Shown: piece by piece, positions 1-8,431 of the stretch
Layout: every line of letters starts with the position of its first letter
How positions within the stretch are numbered: the stretch's first letter is position 1
Origin: Paradesulfitobacterium ferrireducens
GTDB lineage: Bacteria > Bacillota > Desulfitobacteriia > Desulfitobacteriales > Desulfitobacteriaceae
NCBI RefSeq assembly: GCF_017310645.1
Contig: NZ_JAFLRH010000041.1
Location: 22,379 to 86,378 of the forward strand
DNA length: 64,000 nucleotides
Direction: 5' to 3'
Translations under genes and position numbers: made by a program
The notes under the pieces: generated by a model
The model's input: the letters and a program-made list of their open reading frames with translations, nothing else
Told to the model about the DNA's origin: nothing
Database searches by the model: none

Positions 1-22
1 ACACCGACGCTCACCCTTGCTA

Positions 23-961
23 TCACGCTTTCACAATAAGCTCACTGATATCCGCTTCAAGCCTTTTGAGAATGGCTATTTCCTGGGTTTTCATGTGCTC
101 AAGCTTGTTCATAACGCTCAGCACCTGGGCTCTTACCTCCTCGGTGCTTGACTGGGATTCATGAATTCTCGATTGCATAAACCAATCTGCGATCAGTCCG
201 TCAAAGAAGAAGTCTGCGAATTTCCCAAAGCCGTCTGTTTCCATGACGATCTCTGAGTCGATTTTGATATCGGTTAGCTCTGTCCTAAAATTGCGCAGCA
301 ACCTCTGGGTATTTACTGTTTCCGCCTTGGCATCGTCAATATGGGAATGTTTGGCCAGATCCGTGAGCAATCCCCCACCTATAAGGTCCCAAGTCCCCCA
401 TCCTTCAGCACTGTCAAGACTGCCTAGAACACGGTTGAGACTGTCTAGCACTGCATTTCCAGCGGATAAAGCTTCATTGATTTCTTTAAGATTCACTTTC
501 GCGAGGTTTAATTTATCTGTTAGTTCGAGTATCTTTTGAGCCGTTTCTCCATTTTCCCGCAAGAGGATTTCTCTCTTTTGCACATAGAGCCGGTCATATT
601 TCTTTTGGCACTCAAGATAGCCCGAGCGTTCAGCGGACAATTTTGTGATCTGATCCTTTATATCCTCCAAATCTTTTCTCATTTGTTCATATTTCAGCTG
701 TGCGGCCAAGGCTTCTCTGCGTTCCTTCTCAACGTGTTCATCCAGACTGCCCAACATCGCATAGAAAAGTGAAGCCATGCTTGTATGTTCAAGCTTCTCC
801 ACATCCTGATTTTCTTTTTCCAGGATAACTTTCAGCTCTTTCTCCCTGCGTTTTAGATTCCGTTGTTCCGATTCCAACTCTTGCAGAATGGCATCAATTT
901 TATGCAGGCGTGCTATGCCCTGTCGGTTTTCTTCTAATCTTTCGTTAATATCAGAATACAT
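23..961 (-). CDS. Hypothetical coiled-coil protein
   Basis: A 312-residue protein I do not recognise. The N-terminal 175 residues are rich in Glu, Lys, Leu and Arg and read as long coiled coils. A glycine-rich break near residues 190-200 (GGGLLTDLAKHSHIDDAKAE) is followed by another helical part and a terminal coil. There is no signal peptide, membrane segment or catalytic motif. The ATG is preceded by an AGGAG box. It lies 18 bases downstream of yccF on the same strand, so the two are probably co-transcribed. A scaffold or membrane-remodelling helper is possible but is a guess. Confidence 0.75.
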   Translation of the reverse strand: MYSDINERLEENRQGIARLHKIDAILQELESEQRNLKRREKELKVILEKENQDVEKLEHTSMASLFYAMLGSLDEHVEKERREALAAQLKYEQMRKDLEDIKDQITKLSAERSGYLECQKKYDRLYVQKREILLRENGETAQKILELTDKLNLAKVNLKEINEALSAGNAVLDSLNRVLGSLDSAEGWGTWDLIGGGLLTDLAKHSHIDDAKAETVNTQRLLRNFRTELTDIKIDSEIVMETDGFGKFADFFFDGLIADWFMQSRIHESQSSTEEVRAQVLSVMNKLEHMKTQEIAILKRLEADISELIVKA

Positions 962-979
962 TTCTATTCTCCTCCCGCT

Positions 980-1342
980 TTATCGTATTTTGGCCCCAAA
1001 TGGTATGAGCCCCAGCTTAGCAAATTTAAAATGCTGAATTCCAAAAGGTATACCCACAATCGTAATACAAAATATTAGTCCTATTGCAAGATGAGCTACG
1101 GCAAACTCCCATCCGAAAAAGACGAGCCAGATCAGGTTCAAAAGCAGCCCTCCCGCTCCGAAGTGACCCAGTTCTATCTCCTTGCCAAAAGGCCACAGTA
1201 CGAATTGCGCGATCTTAAAACATTGAAAACCAAATGGTATCCCAATAATTGTGACGCACAGGATTAAACCGGCTATAAACCATAAAACAGACGCAATAAT
1301 CCCGCCTAATAACAGCCAGATAAGATTTCCAATAAAATTCAT
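980..1342 (-). CDS. yccF: YccF domain inner-membrane protein
   Basis: A 120-residue membrane protein made of two copies of the YccF repeat, each with the signature CxTIxGIPFGxQxFKxA (CVTIIGIPFGFQCFKIA and CITIVGIPFGIQHFKFA), separated by further hydrophobic segments. The family's molecular function is unknown. I start it at the ATG at 1342, because a GGAGGAAGAGG ribosome site lies just upstream. The longer reading from 1369 has no such site. It probably forms an operon with the coiled-coil gene that follows. Confidence 0.85.
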   Translation of the reverse strand: MNFIGNLIWLLLGGIIASVLWFIAGLILCVTIIGIPFGFQCFKIAQFVLWPFGKEIELGHFGAGGLLLNLIWLVFFGWEFAVAHLAIGLIFCITIVGIPFGIQHFKFAKLGLIPFGAKIR

Positions 1343-1394
1343 CCTCTTCCTCCCATTCGGTAAGAGCATTCAATTTACAGCAGTCTTGGTACTC

Positions 1395-1428
1395 GTTGAA
1401 TGAAAAGATTCTTTTCTAAGCATTCAAC
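1395..1428. promoter_or_regulatory. Inverted repeat upstream of yccF
   Basis: Perfect 8-base arms GTTGAATG (1395-1402) and CATTCAAC (1421-1428) enclose a smaller palindrome GAAAAGATTCTTTTC. It lies about 55 bases upstream of the yccF start and has no T-tract. An operator is the likeliest reading, but no binding protein can be named. Confidence 0.35.
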
Positions 1429-1512
1429 ACGCTTCCTATCCTTTCCTCCTAAAATATCCAAAAAATGCAGTAAGTTTGAAATCCAGCAGTTCCGCCTTAT
1501 CGCCGGCTCCCT

Positions 1513-1541
1513 TTGACTCTCTGGAAATATTTTGGTATAAT
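1513..1541 (+). promoter_or_regulatory. Sigma-A promoter of the phd-uma2 fusion gene
   Basis: TTGACT (1513-1518), a 17-base spacer and TATAAT (1536-1541) give a near-consensus housekeeping promoter. The predicted start point near 1548 falls inside the palindrome at 1543-1574. Confidence 0.8.
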
Positions 1542-1542
1542 C

Positions 1543-1574
1543 CAATTAGCCATTTTAGCTAAAATAGCTAATTG
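1543..1574. promoter_or_regulatory. 32-bp operator palindrome over the transcription start
   Basis: The arms CAATTAGC and GCTAATTG enclose CATTTTAGCTAAAATA, so all 32 bases are symmetric apart from one base pair. It covers the predicted transcription start and reaches the GGAGG ribosome site. Phd/YefM antitoxins bind palindromes at their own promoters, so autorepression by the fusion protein's N-terminal domain is the natural inference. Confidence 0.65.
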
Positions 1575-1587
1575 GAGGTGTTTTTTA

Positions 1588-2346
1588 GTGATAGTCAATG
1601 CAACCGACCTCAAAAACAATCTCGGAAAATACCTGCGCCTCGCCGCCAGAGAAGATATTTTCATCACAAGCAACGGCCGCAAAGTGGCCAAACTTTCCTC
1701 ATGTGATGATCCGGACGAGGTTTCGCTTGAGGATGGATTGATCAGGGAGCAGGCCGAGCATTACGAGGTTTGGCCGCGCAAAGCTTCCTACGAAGAGTTC
1801 CTCAAGCTGACTGAAAACAGTGATGAGCGCTACGAATACATTGACGGGGAAATTCATCTCCTTGCTTCACCTGGAACACTTCACCAGAAGATCCTCGGGG
1901 AGCTTCACTTCATCTTTTATACTTGGTTTCAGGGGAAAAAATGCCGGCCCATGTTGGCCCCCTTTGATATCACCTTAAAGAGAAGTCAGGAGAATATTAA
2001 CGTCGTTCAGCCGGATTTGATGGTTATCTGTGACCTGGAAGAGAAACTAGATGAGCGAGACTACTATATGGGCGTTCCCGCGCTGGTGGTGGAAATCATC
2101 TCCGAAAGTACCCGCAGCAAGGATTTAATTAAGAAGCTGGATTTATATATGGCCACCGGAATTAAAGAATACTGGATCATTAATCCTCTCAATAAGGAAG
2201 TCACTGTCTACCTGTTTGAGGAGAACAATATCTCTGACAGCACCACCTATAAAAACCATGAGACCGCGCTCTCCTATCATTTTGCCGGATTAGGAGTTAG
2301 TTTGGATAAGATTTATGAGCAGGAGAACCCCAAGCCCGGGATTTAG
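1588..2346 (+). CDS. Phd-type antitoxin domain fused to Uma2 family nuclease
   Basis: A 252-residue protein. Residues 1-40 match the N-terminal DNA-binding part of Phd/YefM antitoxins (VNATDLKNNLGKYLRLAARE, then FITSNGRKVAKL). Residues 67-235 are a Uma2/DUF820 PD-(D/E)XK nuclease domain: YEYIDGEI near 83, QPDLMVI near 141, LVVEIISEST near 167 and EYWIINP near 194. Catalytic-type acidic and lysine residues look intact. I start it at GTG 1588, eight bases after GGAGGTG; the in-frame codons upstream lie inside the operator. Uma2 proteins usually stand alone, and a DNA-binding antitoxin domain in front suggests self-regulation or DNA targeting. The function of Uma2 proteins is not established. 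Confidence 0.85.
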   Translation: MIVNATDLKNNLGKYLRLAAREDIFITSNGRKVAKLSSCDDPDEVSLEDGLIREQAEHYEVWPRKASYEEFLKLTENSDERYEYIDGEIHLLASPGTLHQKILGELHFIFYTWFQGKKCRPMLAPFDITLKRSQENINVVQPDLMVICDLEEKLDERDYYMGVPALVVEIISESTRSKDLIKKLDLYMATGIKEYWIINPLNKEVTVYLFEENNISDSTTYKNHETALSYHFAGLGVSLDKIYEQENPKPGI

Positions 2347-2371
2347 CTGTACTCGAAAGCTCTATTGAAAA

Positions 2372-2614
2372 TTGGGCTTTACCGGCAGAAACGGCAGAGG
2401 CAAGACAACTTTTCTCCATTTGCTCCTTGGCAAATACGAATACAGCGGCCGCATTTCCGCAAGTGCCGGCTTCGAGTATTTTCCGTACGAGGTAGCAGAC
2501 AAGGAAAGCAATACCATTGATGTGGTTGATAGCATCTGTTCGAATTATCTTCAGTGGGAGCTTGTGCGGGAGTTAAATCTCCTTGGAATTACCCCATTGA
2601 AAAAGAGAGACTGA
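2372..2614 (+). pseudogene. ABC-F ATPase (Lsa-like) N-terminal fragment
   Basis: 80 codons encode the Walker A region of an ABC-F ribosome-protection ATPase (GFTGRNGRGKTTFLHLLLGKYEYSG, then FEYFPYEV), as in Lsa/Vga-like proteins. The usual first 20 or so residues are missing, with a stop just upstream in frame. The reading frame ends before the Q-loop, and about 400 further residues are absent. There is no convincing ribosome site. The 3' end overlaps the nifJ terminator, so it is a decayed remnant. Confidence 0.7.
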
Positions 2615-2640
2615 CCAGATTCTGATCAATCTCTCTTTCT
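2602..2640 (-). terminator. Rho-independent terminator of nifJ
   Basis: On the minus strand AAAGAGAGA pairs with TCTCTCTTT, extended inward by TGAYCAG/CTGRTCA pairs, and a run of five T follows. It sits 40 bases past the nifJ stop codon. Confidence 0.8.
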
Positions 2641-2678
2641 GTGTTTCAGCTTATCCTAGTGTTCCACCGGCGAAAACT

Positions 2679-5600
2679 TTACTCCGCCAGCCGCTTATAT
2701 GATTGGTACCTGACCTTAGCATCCTGCTCGGCAGCGTTGAAGAGTTGATCGGCTACCTCCGGGAAAGTTTTCTGGAGGGAGGCATACCGGACTTCACCCA
2801 GGATGAAATCGCGGAAGGAAGAGACCGGTTCTTTGGAGTCAAGGCTGAACGGATTTTGCCCTTGATCGGCCAGCTCCGGATTAAAGCGGTAGAGATGCCA
2901 GTATCCGGCTTCAACCGCTTTCTTAGCTTCCAGGACGCTCTTATCCATTCCGGACTTGATGCCGTGGTTGATACAAGGCGAATAAGCGATTATCAGGGAA
3001 GGCCCGTCATAAGCTTCCGCTTCTTGGATGGCCTTCAAGGTTTGGGCCATGTTCGAACCAAGGGCCACCTGGGCGACGTACACATAGCCGTAGCTCATGG
3101 CCATCATGCCGAGGTCCTTTTTGCGGATGCGCTTGCCTGCAGCCTGGAACTTAGCTACCGCAGCAGTCGGGGTCGACTTGGAAGACTGGCCGCCGGTGTT
3201 GGAGTAAACTTCCGTATCCAGAACCAGGATATTCACATTTTCCCCGGAGGCCAGGACATGGTCTAAACCGCCGTAGCCGATATCGTAGGCCCAGCCGTCC
3301 CCGCCGATGATCCATTGAGATTTCTTAATGAGATAGTCTTTTTTGGCCAGGATTTGCCCTAACAGGTCATTGCCTGCGGCTTCTGCCTGAAGCGCCGGGA
3401 TAAGCTTGGCCGCAGCGGCTTTGGAGGCAGCAGCGTCATCCATGCCGGTCAGCCATTCACGCAAAGCGTCTCTCAGTCTGTCGCTGATAGCAGTCTCAAT
3501 CGCTTCTTGCGCCAAATCAGCGAGTTTTTCACGGTTTCTCTTCGCTCCCAGGTACATGCCCAGACCGAACTCGGCATTGTCCTCAAAGAGGGAGTTGGCC
3601 CAGGAGGGTCCTTTGCCTTCGGCATTGGTGGTATAAGGAACGGAAGGAGCGCTGCCGCCGTAGATCGAGCTGCAGCCGGTGGCGTTGGCAATCATCATGC
3701 GGTCGCCATACAATTGCGTAAGCAGTTTGATATAAGCCGCCTCACCGCAGCCGGCGCAGGCACCGCTGAATTCAAAGAGCGGCTGGGCAAACTGGCTGTT
3801 TTTCACATTATTCGGTTTGACCAGATCTCCTTTATTGCTGAGCGTGGTTGCGAAGGCCCAGTTGGGATTTTGACTTTCCGTCTGCTCGGCAGCGGGTTTC
3901 ATCACGAGTGCTTTCTGTTTGGCCGGGCAAACTTCGGCACAGTTGCCGCAGCCGGTGCAATCGAGCGGGCTGACTTGAATCCGGTATTGCAGCCCTTCAA
4001 AGTCTTTGCCGATGGCTTTTTTGGTTACAAAGCCGGCCGGTGCTTTTTGGCTTTCGTCTTCATTCAAGAGGAACGGCCGAATCGCGGCATGGGGGCAGAC
4101 AAAGGAACACTGGTTGCACTGGGTGCAGCTTTCGGCCTGCCATTCCGGCACGCTTACAGCGATGCCGCGTTTTTCGTAAGCGCTGGTTCCGGCGGGGAAG
4201 GTGCCGTCTTCGATGCCCGTGAAGGCACTCACTGGGAGGTTATCCCCTTCAAGACGGGTCATCGGCCGTAAGATATCCTTAATAAAGGCCGGTTCATCCG
4301 CTGCAGCCGCTGCTTCATCCATGGCATCTGCCCAATCTGCGGGGACATTTACTTTGACCAAGGCTTCAATGCCGCGGTCAATCGCTTTATGATTCATGTC
4401 GATAATGCCTTGGCCTTTTTTGCCATAGGCTTTTTCCACAGATTTCTTAAGATAGCCGATCGCCTCATCCACCGGAATCACATTGGCCAGTTTGAAAAAG
4501 GCAGCCTGCATGATCATATTAATCCTGCCGCCCAGCCCAACTTCCCCGGCAATGGAGACAGCATCAATAATATAGAAGTTAATGTTATTTTTCGCTAAAT
4601 ACTTTTTCATGGAAGCCGGCAGTTTAGCGCCCAGTTCATCCTCTGTCCAGGGACAGTTAAGAACAAATGTGCCGTTTTTCTTTAAGCCCTGCAGCAAATC
4701 GTATTGGTAGACATACCCGGTATTATGGCAGGCGACATAGTTGGCGTCCGTCACGTAATAGGGAGACTTGATCGGCTTCTTGCCAAAGCGCAGGTGGGAA
4801 ATCGTGACCCCGCCTGATTTTTTGCTGTCATATTGGAAGTAAGCCTGGGAGTAGAGGTTGGTGTGGTCCCCGATAATTTTGATGGCTTCTTTATTGGCGC
4901 CGACCGTTCCGTCTGAGCCCAGACCCCAGAATTTGCAGGCGATGGTTCCTTCGGGAGAAGTTTGGATGGCTTCGCCTTCTGGTAAAGAAGTATGGGTAAC
5001 GTCATCATTGATGCCGATGGTGAAGCGGTCCTTCGGCACGGCTTGTTTGAGGTTGTCAAACACGGCCATGATCTGGGAAGGAGTGACATCTTTGGAGCCT
5101 AACCCGTAGCGGCCGCCGACAATCAAAGGCTTCAGTTCACTTTGATAGAACAGATTGGTGACATCCAGGTAGAGGGGTTCACCTAAGGAGCCGGGTTCCT
5201 TGGTCCGGTCCAGCACCGCAATTCTTTTGACGGTTTTCGGCAGGACGTTGAAGAAATACTTGGCCGAGAAAGGACGATAGAGATGGACTTTGATAACCCC
5301 TACTTTTTCCCCTTTCGCCATCAAATAATCCACGGTCTCTTCAATGGTTTCGCAAACCGAACCCATGGCGATAATGACTTTCTCCGCATCCGGCGCCCCG
5401 TAATAATCGAACGGATGATACTCGCGGCCGGTCAGTTTTTTGAGCTCTTGCATGTAGCTATCAACAATTTCCGGTACCGCGTCATAAAAACGGTTGGAGG
5501 CTTCCCGACCCTGGAAGTAGATGTCCGGGTTTTGGGCAGTGCCTCTGAGTACCGGGTGCTCCGGATTCAGCGCTCTGTTTTTGAATTCCTGGAGCGCCTG

Positions 5601-6188
5601 GTAGTCAACCAATCCTTTGACATCTTCATAGTCAATGAGTTCGACCTTTTGGATTTCATGAGACGTCCTGAAGCCGTCAAAGAAATGCAAGAACGGCACC
5701 CTGCCCTTGATCGCGCTTAAGTGAGCCACAAAGCCTAAGTCCATGGCTTCCTGAACACTGGCAGATGAGAGCAGGGCAAAACCGGTTTGCCGTACAGACA
5801 TCACATCCTGGTGATCTCCGAAGATGGACAAAGCATGAGCCGCTAAGGACCGGGCGGTCACGTGAAAGACTCCCGGAAGCAGTTCCCCGGCAATCTTATA
5901 CATGTTCGGGATCATAAGCAGCAAGCCTTGGGAAGCTGTGTAGGTTGTGGTCAACGCGCCCCCTTGCAAAGAACCGTGTACTGCCCCGGCGGCACCGGCC
6001 TCGGATTGCATCTCGACAACTTTCACAGACTGGCCGAAAATGTTCTTTTCGCCGTGGGCCGCCCATTCGTCGGCAAACTCGGCCATGGGCGAAGATGGAG
6101 TGATCGGGAAAATCGCAGCCACCTCGGTAAAGGCGTAGGATGCATAGGCCGCTGCTTCGTTGCCATCCATCGTTTTGGTCTTGGTCAT
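2679..6188 (-). CDS. nifJ: Pyruvate:ferredoxin (flavodoxin) oxidoreductase
   Basis: A 1169-residue single-chain PFOR that oxidises pyruvate and CoA to acetyl-CoA and CO2 and reduces ferredoxin. In order: the pyruvate-binding N-terminal domain (FPITPSSPMAE), the CoA/transketolase domains, a ferredoxin-like insert with two 4Fe-4S motifs (CTQCNQCSFVCP and CTGCGNCAEVCP), the CAGCGE motif of the third cluster, and the thiamine-diphosphate site (GDGWAYDIGYGG, then SNTGGQSSK). Full length matches the family. The ATG at 6188 follows a GGAGG box; the upstream in-frame start at 6212 lacks one. It is monocistronic, with a terminator directly behind. It indicates an anaerobic central metabolism. Confidence 0.97.
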   Translation of the reverse strand: MTKTKTMDGNEAAAYASYAFTEVAAIFPITPSSPMAEFADEWAAHGEKNIFGQSVKVVEMQSEAGAAGAVHGSLQGGALTTTYTASQGLLLMIPNMYKIAGELLPGVFHVTARSLAAHALSIFGDHQDVMSVRQTGFALLSSASVQEAMDLGFVAHLSAIKGRVPFLHFFDGFRTSHEIQKVELIDYEDVKGLVDYQALQEFKNRALNPEHPVLRGTAQNPDIYFQGREASNRFYDAVPEIVDSYMQELKKLTGREYHPFDYYGAPDAEKVIIAMGSVCETIEETVDYLMAKGEKVGVIKVHLYRPFSAKYFFNVLPKTVKRIAVLDRTKEPGSLGEPLYLDVTNLFYQSELKPLIVGGRYGLGSKDVTPSQIMAVFDNLKQAVPKDRFTIGINDDVTHTSLPEGEAIQTSPEGTIACKFWGLGSDGTVGANKEAIKIIGDHTNLYSQAYFQYDSKKSGGVTISHLRFGKKPIKSPYYVTDANYVACHNTGYVYQYDLLQGLKKNGTFVLNCPWTEDELGAKLPASMKKYLAKNNINFYIIDAVSIAGEVGLGGRINMIMQAAFFKLANVIPVDEAIGYLKKSVEKAYGKKGQGIIDMNHKAIDRGIEALVKVNVPADWADAMDEAAAAADEPAFIKDILRPMTRLEGDNLPVSAFTGIEDGTFPAGTSAYEKRGIAVSVPEWQAESCTQCNQCSFVCPHAAIRPFLLNEDESQKAPAGFVTKKAIGKDFEGLQYRIQVSPLDCTGCGNCAEVCPAKQKALVMKPAAEQTESQNPNWAFATTLSNKGDLVKPNNVKNSQFAQPLFEFSGACAGCGEAAYIKLLTQLYGDRMMIANATGCSSIYGGSAPSVPYTTNAEGKGPSWANSLFEDNAEFGLGMYLGAKRNREKLADLAQEAIETAISDRLRDALREWLTGMDDAAASKAAAAKLIPALQAEAAGNDLLGQILAKKDYLIKKSQWIIGGDGWAYDIGYGGLDHVLASGENVNILVLDTEVYSNTGGQSSKSTPTAAVAKFQAAGKRIRKKDLGMMAMSYGYVYVAQVALGSNMAQTLKAIQEAEAYDGPSLIIAYSPCINHGIKSGMDKSVLEAKKAVEAGYWHLYRFNPELADQGQNPFSLDSKEPVSSFRDFILGEVRYASLQKTFPEVADQLFNAAEQDAKVRYQSYKRLAE

Positions 6189-6378
6189 TGGTAATCCTCC
6201 TCTTTCTCTCATTATTAAACGCTAGATGTTAAGTTATCTTTGGGTTAAATAAGCTTACCGTTCGGAATGTAACTATAAATGCGTCAAAAAGAACCTACAT
6301 ACTCAAAATAATACCACAATCCGCGGGACATTTGGTATAGATTTAAGAAAATATAGTGTATACATCGCGTCTTTCCGC

Positions 6379-6409
6379 AAAAAAACTGCCGGGTGTTAAC
6401 TCTGGCAGT
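6379..6409 (-). terminator. Weak hairpin with minus-strand T-tract
   Basis: ACTGCC (6385-6390) and GGCAGT (6404-6409) form a short stem followed on the minus strand by seven T. It could stop antisense readthrough from the thioesterase operon under the ferritin-like gene. The short stem leaves this uncertain. Confidence 0.35.
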
Positions 6410-6524
6410 GACTTCTTACTCAAATATTATCCAAGAAGGATTATTCGATTATCCTGGTGCTACCCGCCTTTACATAAACGGCCTGTTTTCATGGGATATT
6501 AAGATTGAACGGAGGCATTATACC

Positions 6525-7007
6525 ATGGAAACAGACGCACTAATTTCAAAGCTCAACTGGTTTTATAGCTTAGAACTGAATCAAGTGGATTTATATCATG
6601 CCCAATACAGAGCCTTTCAAGGTACGTACAGCGGTTTGGTCTTTGAACGTTTAGCCTGCGTTGAACAAGATCATGCGGATAACATCGCCGAAAAAATCAA
6701 AGAACTCGGAGGCAAGCCCACAGTCTTGGGCGATATGATTTCACACATTATCGGTAAGCTCGCGGGAAGTGCTATTTCCATGGCGGGTTTAGATGAGACA
6801 CTTTCCATGAATATCCTGTTAGAGCAAAAAGCAATGAAAGATTATAAAGTTTTAATCGAGAAATTGACCCAAGATAACCATCAGGATCAAGAGCTATTAA
6901 AAATCTTACAACATAATTTCGTGGACGAACACCTACATAGCGAGTGGTCCCGAACTAAAATTATTGCCATGAAACACTCTGAATTTTCCTTAAGCAATCC
7001 AGGGTGA
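6525..7007 (+). CDS. Ferritin-like di-iron protein (COQ7/DUF2383-like)
   Basis: A 160-residue all-helical protein with the four-helix ferritin-like ligand pattern: Glu in YSLELNQVDLYH (helix 1), ExxH in CVEQDHADN (helix 2), Glu in LLEQKAMKDY (helix 3) and DEHLHSEW (helix 4). These are the residues expected for a carboxylate-bridged di-iron site. The substrate is unknown; peroxide or iron handling is possible. I start it at ATG 6525 after a GGAGG box; the longer frame from 6393 runs through the upstream hairpin. It stands alone between nifJ and the convergent thioesterase gene. Confidence 0.75.
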   Translation: METDALISKLNWFYSLELNQVDLYHAQYRAFQGTYSGLVFERLACVEQDHADNIAEKIKELGGKPTVLGDMISHIIGKLAGSAISMAGLDETLSMNILLEQKAMKDYKVLIEKLTQDNHQDQELLKILQHNFVDEHLHSEWSRTKIIAMKHSEFSLSNPG

Positions 7008-7042
7008 ACTTCCTGGCCTAAAATCCCCATTTGCCAAAACAG

Positions 7043-7519
7043 TTAAGAACTAGTTTTGTTCCTACGCTGCTTATATGCAAGATAACGCTGCCGCCCTTCC
7101 TCAAATAAGCGGCGCTCTTCTTCATTGACAATTTCCAGAGGCGGTACCTGTTTTGGTTTTCCGGTTCCATCTAATGCAACAAAAGTTAAGTATGCCTTTA
7201 AGGCAATCTTTGCCGGTTCCTCCTTTAAGACATCTTCAACGGTGACAGTGACTGAAACTTCCATTGAGCTTTTACCGACGAAAGTCAATTTCCCATAACA
7301 AGTTACAATATTCCCAACGCGAACCGGATGAATAAATTCAAGTTCGTCTACCCTTGCGGTAACAACGTTACAGCGGGCATGCCGGTGGGCTACCACTCCA
7401 CCGGCACTATCTATTAATTTCATAATCTCCCCGCCGTGAACGTTCCCTGCCGGATTAGCATGCTGCGGCAGCATAACGTTTGACATGACTACCTGTGAAT
7501 ATTCCACTGTTTTGCCCAT
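7043..7519 (-). CDS. Acyl-CoA thioesterase, hotdog fold (YciA/BFIT type)
   Basis: 158 residues. The hotdog signature is clear: PAGNVHGGEIMKLIDSAGGVVAHRHA, with the Asn/His/Gly/Asp active-site stretch near residues 27-37, then HPVRVGNIVTCYGKLTFVGKSSMEV. Such enzymes hydrolyse short- to medium-chain acyl-CoA. The C-terminal tail is charged (EEERRLFEEGRQRYLAYKQRRN). It lies 16 bases downstream of yjbQ on the same strand. A short decayed copy of this gene's 3' end occurs at 9718-9765. Confidence 0.9.
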   Translation of the reverse strand: MGKTVEYSQVVMSNVMLPQHANPAGNVHGGEIMKLIDSAGGVVAHRHARCNVVTARVDELEFIHPVRVGNIVTCYGKLTFVGKSSMEVSVTVTVEDVLKEEPAKIALKAYLTFVALDGTGKPKQVPPLEIVNEEERRLFEEGRQRYLAYKQRRNKTSS

Positions 7520-7535
7520 GGTGATAATTCCTCAC

Positions 7536-7934
7536 TTACTTAAGAATTTTTACATAACAGGTACGCGGCCGCGGGCCGTCAAATTCACAAAAGTAAATGC
7601 CCTGCCAGCGGCCCAGGAGCAATTTCCCGTTTTGAATGATAACCGTCTGGGATGCCCCTACCGTACTTGCTTTCATGTGGGCAGCGGAATTGCCCTCAAT
7701 GTGCCGGTCTGTAGACATATTCCATGGATAAATCTCATCAAGCCTGCGCAGAAAGTCTTTCTGGACATCCGGGTCGGCATTTTCATTGATCGTTATCCCT
7801 GCCGTGGTGTGGGATGAGTAGACTACGGCCAGTCCCTCTTGAACATTCTCCTGAGCCAGAATTTTCTCAACCTGCGCCGTTATGTCGAGCATATCGTCTC
7901 GTTTCTTAGTCTGAAGTCGTATCTCGTGAATCAC
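7536..7934 (-). CDS. yjbQ: YjbQ family protein (UPF0047)
   Basis: 132 residues, the usual family length. Diagnostic stretches are [16 protein letters not shown], a conserved-His region ([15 protein letters not shown]) and [18 protein letters not shown]. Members show weak thiamine-phosphate synthase activity, but the physiological role is unsettled. I start it at GTG 7934 because an AAGGAG box lies six bases upstream; the longer frame to 8072 runs through a degraded exonuclease gene. It is followed by the thioesterase gene. A damaged copy of the last 30 or so codons is present at 16335-16434. Confidence 0.88.
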   Translation of the reverse strand: MIHEIRLQTKKRDDMLDITAQVEKILAQENVQEGLAVVYSSHTTAGITINENADPDVQKDFLRRLDEIYPWNMSTDRHIEGNSAAHMKASTVGASQTVIIQNGKLLLGRWQGIYFCEFDGPRPRTCYVKILK

Positions 7935-7950
7935 GTATGGTTCTCCTTTT

Positions 7951-8175
7951 TTATAGATTTTGAGGGATTCCTCTTTGGGTAAAATTTCTGCTCTTTGATG
8001 CCAACATCTTGGCCTTTTCAAGAAGTTCGATACATGCATTAACATCAGCCAAAGCACAATGGGATATATCAACTCTTGGTTCCCGTGTCTGCAAATTCGA
8101 TAATTTCATTCCTTGACGGGCTAAGTCCAGTTGTCTCGACATCAAACATCACTGCATAACCAAAATTTGAAGTTG
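7951..8175 (-). pseudogene. Decayed DnaQ-type 3'-5' exonuclease
   Basis: On the minus strand one frame reads [23 protein letters not shown], the Exo I motif (DxE) of DEDD exonucleases. It runs into a stop. A second frame gives [22 protein letters not shown], which matches the Exo III end (H-x-AL-x-D). The middle of the domain, about 100 residues, is missing, and the two parts are out of frame. There is no start codon or ribosome site. It lies directly upstream of yjbQ and is probably a deletion remnant. Confidence 0.65.
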
Positions 8176-8431
8176 CATATTGAGTTGATTGTTGGGACAC
8201 CTGATTTGTGCCAACTGATTTTTATTAAATACTTTTTATCCTGTTACTGTTAAACATAATGATACCCCCAGTGTTCAATCACTAATCAATTATCAAATAC
8301 TTATTCAACCATCATATAAGCAAATCCTGCTAAAAGTAAAAAGACGCCTTGTCAGCGTCCGTAAGATGAGTTCAACCGTCTCCGAGCCAAGAAATGGCCG
8401 GGGCCGCGATTCTTGTCCTGTTAGCAGTCTT
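8176..8431. other. Intergenic region upstream of the exonuclease remnant
   Basis: AT-rich and non-coding in all frames that I checked. The only structure is the diguanylate cyclase terminator at 8336-8361. Confidence 0.5.
8336..8361 (-). terminator. Terminator of the diguanylate cyclase gene
   Basis: On the minus strand GACGC pairs with GCGTC around a seven-base loop, followed by five T and an AT-rich stretch. It lies 70 bases past the GGDEF gene stop. Confidence 0.65.

Noticed and set aside
3507..4271. Long plus-strand frame opposite nifJ
   Set aside because: It is an antisense shadow of the well-supported PFOR gene and has no ribosome site or protein-like motif.
7536..8072. 178-residue version of YjbQ
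   Set aside because: The extra N-terminus is translated exonuclease debris; GTG 7934 with AAGGAG gives the normal family length.
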